Shown in pieces: positions 62,200-64,000 of a stretch of 64,000 bases of DNA. Source of the stretch: Hexactinellida sp. DTS-2022. Its lineage: Eukaryota; Porifera; Hexactinellida. The notes beneath the pieces are model-generated. The model made no database searches. It was not told the origin of the DNA and saw only the letters and a list, made by a program, of their open reading frames with translations. The translations under genes were made by a program, and so were the position numbers. The stretch's first letter is position 1. Each line of letters opens with the position of its first letter. The DNA lies in NCBI GenBank assembly GCA_028753945.1, contig JAPNXP010000003.1:1488001-1552000 (forward strand), in the 5' to 3' direction.

Positions 62200-62297
62200 C
62201 AGTAGAACCTGCGTAATTCGATCCCCTATAAACCGGAAGTCTCCTTAATCCGACACAAATTTCCTGTCCCTAGTGTCGGATTAGACAGCTTCTACGG
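62200..62297. mobile_element. Short pogo/Tigger-like MITE nested in the 61,691-62,510 element
   Basis: CAGTAGAACCTGCGTAATTC at the left and an imperfect inverse, GGATTAGACAGCTTCTACGG, at the right. TCCGACAC / GTGTCGGA pair inside. The left end is of the well-known CAGTAGAACCT pogo type. Ends are imperfect, so the exact limits are approximate. Confidence 0.6.
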
Positions 62298-62602
62298 TAT
62301 AGTATTATTTGCAATCTATAGAGACTAAAGATTCACATTATGTTAACAGGTTTTATTCAATTTCTCACGGCATCCATGGTTATATTCAATTTCTCACGGC
62401 AATTCAATTTCTCATGCAACAGGGTCTATAGAAAACGTATTATTTCACTAATCGGGACAGAATTTCTTTTGAAACGGAACACTTCTGTTCGGATTAGCGA
62501 GGGTGTACTGTTGTACTTTTCACTAATTTGTTTATCTATTTTGTAAAAATAAATAAAATATTCATATTTGGAATTTTACATGTAGAATCCAAAATATACA
62601 TA

Positions 62603-62750
62603 CAGTAACTCCCGTTATGATATAGTTGTATATAACGAATAATCGCCTTATAGCAAAGTAGATAATGCTAAAATGCATTTATTTTCCTCTACTTGTATTG
62701 AATTTACAACGAAGAAGCCCCTATCACTTCGTTATAACGGGAGTTCACTG
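62603..62750. mobile_element. Pogo/Tigger-like MITE, 148 bp
   Basis: Left end CAGTAACTCCCGTTATGATA after TA; right end TCGTTATAACGGGAGTTCACTG in inverted orientation, with 1-2 base differences. It is non-coding. No intact TA on the right side. Confidence 0.7.
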
Positions 62751-63008
62751 CTTGTTAACCTATATTAGCATTTGGAAGCTAGTCTCTAGGTTAATTTTGA
62801 ATTTCTCGAGTTTGTTACTTATTTTGTAATTAACAACAAATATTAATTTTGCTAAATTGCTAAATTAGTGTATTTACACTTCAAGTATGAACTAATGGGT
62901 ATTTATTTTTTCTTGCAAATGCCATTTTATTGACTCTGCCTTTTACGTATTCGAGAAATGATGTATTCACACTGTTGTGATTACAACTCTCTCAGTGTAC
63001 TATATATA
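62751..63008. other. AT-rich spacer
   Basis: No gene, repeat or regulatory structure recognised. Confidence 0.5.
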
Positions 63009-63074
63009 CAGTAGACCCAGGATAATCCTAGATTTTTTCATATCCCAATGGTTTTGGACTAGACAGGTCTACTT
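63009..63074. mobile_element. Very short pogo-like inverted-repeat unit
   Basis: CAGTAGACCCAGGATAATCC and the imperfect inverse GGACTAGACAGGTCTACT about 66 bp apart, preceded by TA. Ends resemble the element at 62,200. It may be a relic. Confidence 0.5.
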
Positions 63075-63116
63075 TAGATATAAATATACAGTAGTATATA
63101 GTATATACGTACATTA

Positions 63117-63187
63117 TTTTCTCTAATAGTCCATCAGTGGGCAAATGGCCCGAAGTGGGCAAACATATTAGTGGACTATAAGAGAAG
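63117..63187. repeat. Imperfect hairpin, ~70 bp
   Basis: CTCTAATAGTCCATCAGTG pairs with the inverse of TTAGTGGACTATAAGAG. The loop repeats AGTGGGCAAA around ATGGCCCGA. It may be a MITE remnant; no function assigned. Confidence 0.6.
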
Positions 63188-63432
63188 TGGGAATGAATAG
63201 AACAGAGTGGTATGTACTTCTATCCAGAATTATTATACATACGGCGTAAAAGATTTTGATTACTCTATGATAGTAAGATGACATCCACAGTCTTTTGTAC
63301 AATTCTTCGATTTATATAAATTTATTCTTTCGTCCTAACAAAGATAGGATAAGAAATAACTGGTTTTGACTTCCTATCTCGGTATGAAGGTCTCCAGTCT
63401 ACCAAATTTATGGATTGTTTCTGAGTCATATG

Positions 63433-63509
63433 CCGTAATTCCCTGAATAAGCGCCCGGTCGCTTTTTTTCATGATGAGAAACCCCGGCGCTTATTCAGAT
63501 CATTACGGT
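63433..63509. mobile_element. Hairpin MITE with CCGTAATTCCCTGAATAAGC end
   Basis: Arms CCGTAAT.CCTGAATAAGCGCC and GGCGCTTATTCAG..ATTACGG around a T-rich loop. A third, more diverged arm-like sequence (CCGGCGCATTTC .. TTTTTCAGAGTATTACCGTA) lies at about 63,589-63,634. Together they may be ends of a larger element that includes the open frame starting at 63,687. No superfamily assigned. Confidence 0.55.
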
Positions 63510-63686
63510 AGTGAACCCAGTTACTGTATTCAGAAATCTCCAAACCAATGATATCCTCACTGAATAGGTTGACAAATAATACATAACATCCCGGCGCATT
63601 TCAATTCACGGTGCTTTTTCAGAGTATTACCGTATTCATTCTTTATATTTATTATTATATTTTCTTAAATATTAGCTTTACTAATA

Positions 63687-64000
63687 ATGTCGAGCGAATC
63701 CAGCTTCGATGGAGAGATTTTCAATGAGCCTGATGATTTCATTCCCAAATCTAATTCAACAGATCAGGACAGCTTTCCTTCAGATACCGAGCCCCCCGTT
63801 GCTACCATCGCTTCACAAGCACCTGCGCCAACATCATCCCAAACATCTATACCTCCATCAACACCGGGGATTTCGGAGTCCTTTTTTTCACTTGACATAG
63901 AATCTCAGGCCACCGACAGTTTTCGAAACCGGAGACGTGGGGGTCGCCCTCGCAAGCGAATCTACGCCAGAAGACACACTGTTGGCAATCCTGATACCAA
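63687..64000 (+). CDS. AT-hook protein, N-terminal part (continues past window)
   Basis: ATG at 63,687 has A at -3 and an in-frame TAA 19-21 bases upstream (63,666-63,668). The frame stays open for 104 codons to the window end. Residues 1-35 are acidic and Ser-rich (MSSESSFDGEIFNEPDDFIP at the start), 36-62 are Pro/Ser/Thr-rich, and 82-96 are strongly basic with an AT-hook core GGRPRKR (GRP at residues 86-88). AT-hooks bind the minor groove of AT-rich DNA. GC content is far higher than in the surroundings, which supports real coding sequence. It could be the first exon of a host chromatin protein or the N-terminus of a transposase, since it follows a hairpin repeat and many DNA transposases begin this way. 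Function not assigned. Confidence 0.65.
   Translation, partial: MSSESSFDGEIFNEPDDFIPKSNSTDQDSFPSDTEPPVATIASQAPAPTSSQTSIPPSTPGISESFFSLDIESQATDSFRNRRRGGRPRKRIYARRHTVGNPDT

Larger units (their letters stand above)
61691..62510. mobile_element. Pogo/Tigger-like element with long inverted arms (non-coding)
   Basis: Starts CAGTACACCCTCGCTAGTCC after a TA and ends with the inverse GGATTAGCGAGGGTGTACTG. A second inverted segment pairs 61,815-61,880 with 62,355-62,420 (AATTGAATTGCCGTGAGAAA and its complement, around AACCATGGATGCC). CAGT ends and a TA target fit Tc1/mariner-pogo elements. The right flank reads TT, so the target duplication is not intact on that side. The loop holds a palindrome and another pogo-like unit. 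Confidence 0.75.

Noticed and set aside
63709-63900. 63-codon open frame MERFSMSLMISF...
   Set aside because: Wrong frame of the better-supported AT-hook frame beginning at 63,687.

Overview
The window is AT-rich eukaryotic DNA, most likely from an invertebrate (probably an arthropod; species not identifiable from sequence). It is a satellite array with a transposon-rich flank and contains no convincing host housekeeping gene. The evidence is a ~57 kb tandem array of a 180-bp satellite, a decayed P-element relative with a THAP domain, a PIF/Harbinger-type element coding only for a Myb/SANT-like protein, and many short inverted-repeat elements. There are no bacterial signals (operons, Shine-Dalgarno sites, tRNA/rRNA).

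Layout. 1-12,860 (block A) holds satellite in one orientation, interrupted at 5,662-7,450 by the Harbinger-like element. 12,861-44,116 (block B, ~174 monomers) holds the same satellite inverted, with nested higher-order tandem duplications of 2,158, 1,254, 3,231, 5,570, 1,977 and 2,877 bp. 44,117-57,430 (block C) returns to the first orientation and is interrupted at 50,672-54,245 by the P-like element. Both orientation switches fall in the short dyad (12-bp stem, 9-nt loop) carried by each monomer, and the half-dyads are joined reciprocally, as a simple ~31-kb inversion would produce. About 290 monomers are present in total. 180 bp is 60 codons, so repetitive open frames run through the array; I treat them as by-products of the satellite, not genes.

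57,430-64,000 is non-satellite flank dotted with small inverted-repeat transposons, including a hAT-like MITE nested in another MITE with both target-site duplications intact, and several pogo/Tigger-like terminal repeats. At the right edge an open frame begins (63,687 to beyond the window) that encodes an acidic, Ser/Pro-rich N-terminus followed by an AT-hook.

Reading as a whole: the array has the features of a centromeric or pericentromeric satellite (nucleosome-scale period, higher-order repeats, a dyad in each unit, transposon insertions, recent homogenisation in the inner block and older diverged monomers at the edge). Centromere function is inference. The two larger transposons date to after the array existed, because their target-site duplications are satellite sequence. 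Both coding regions are broken, by one nonsense codon in the Myb-like gene and by many frameshifts in the P-like transposase.
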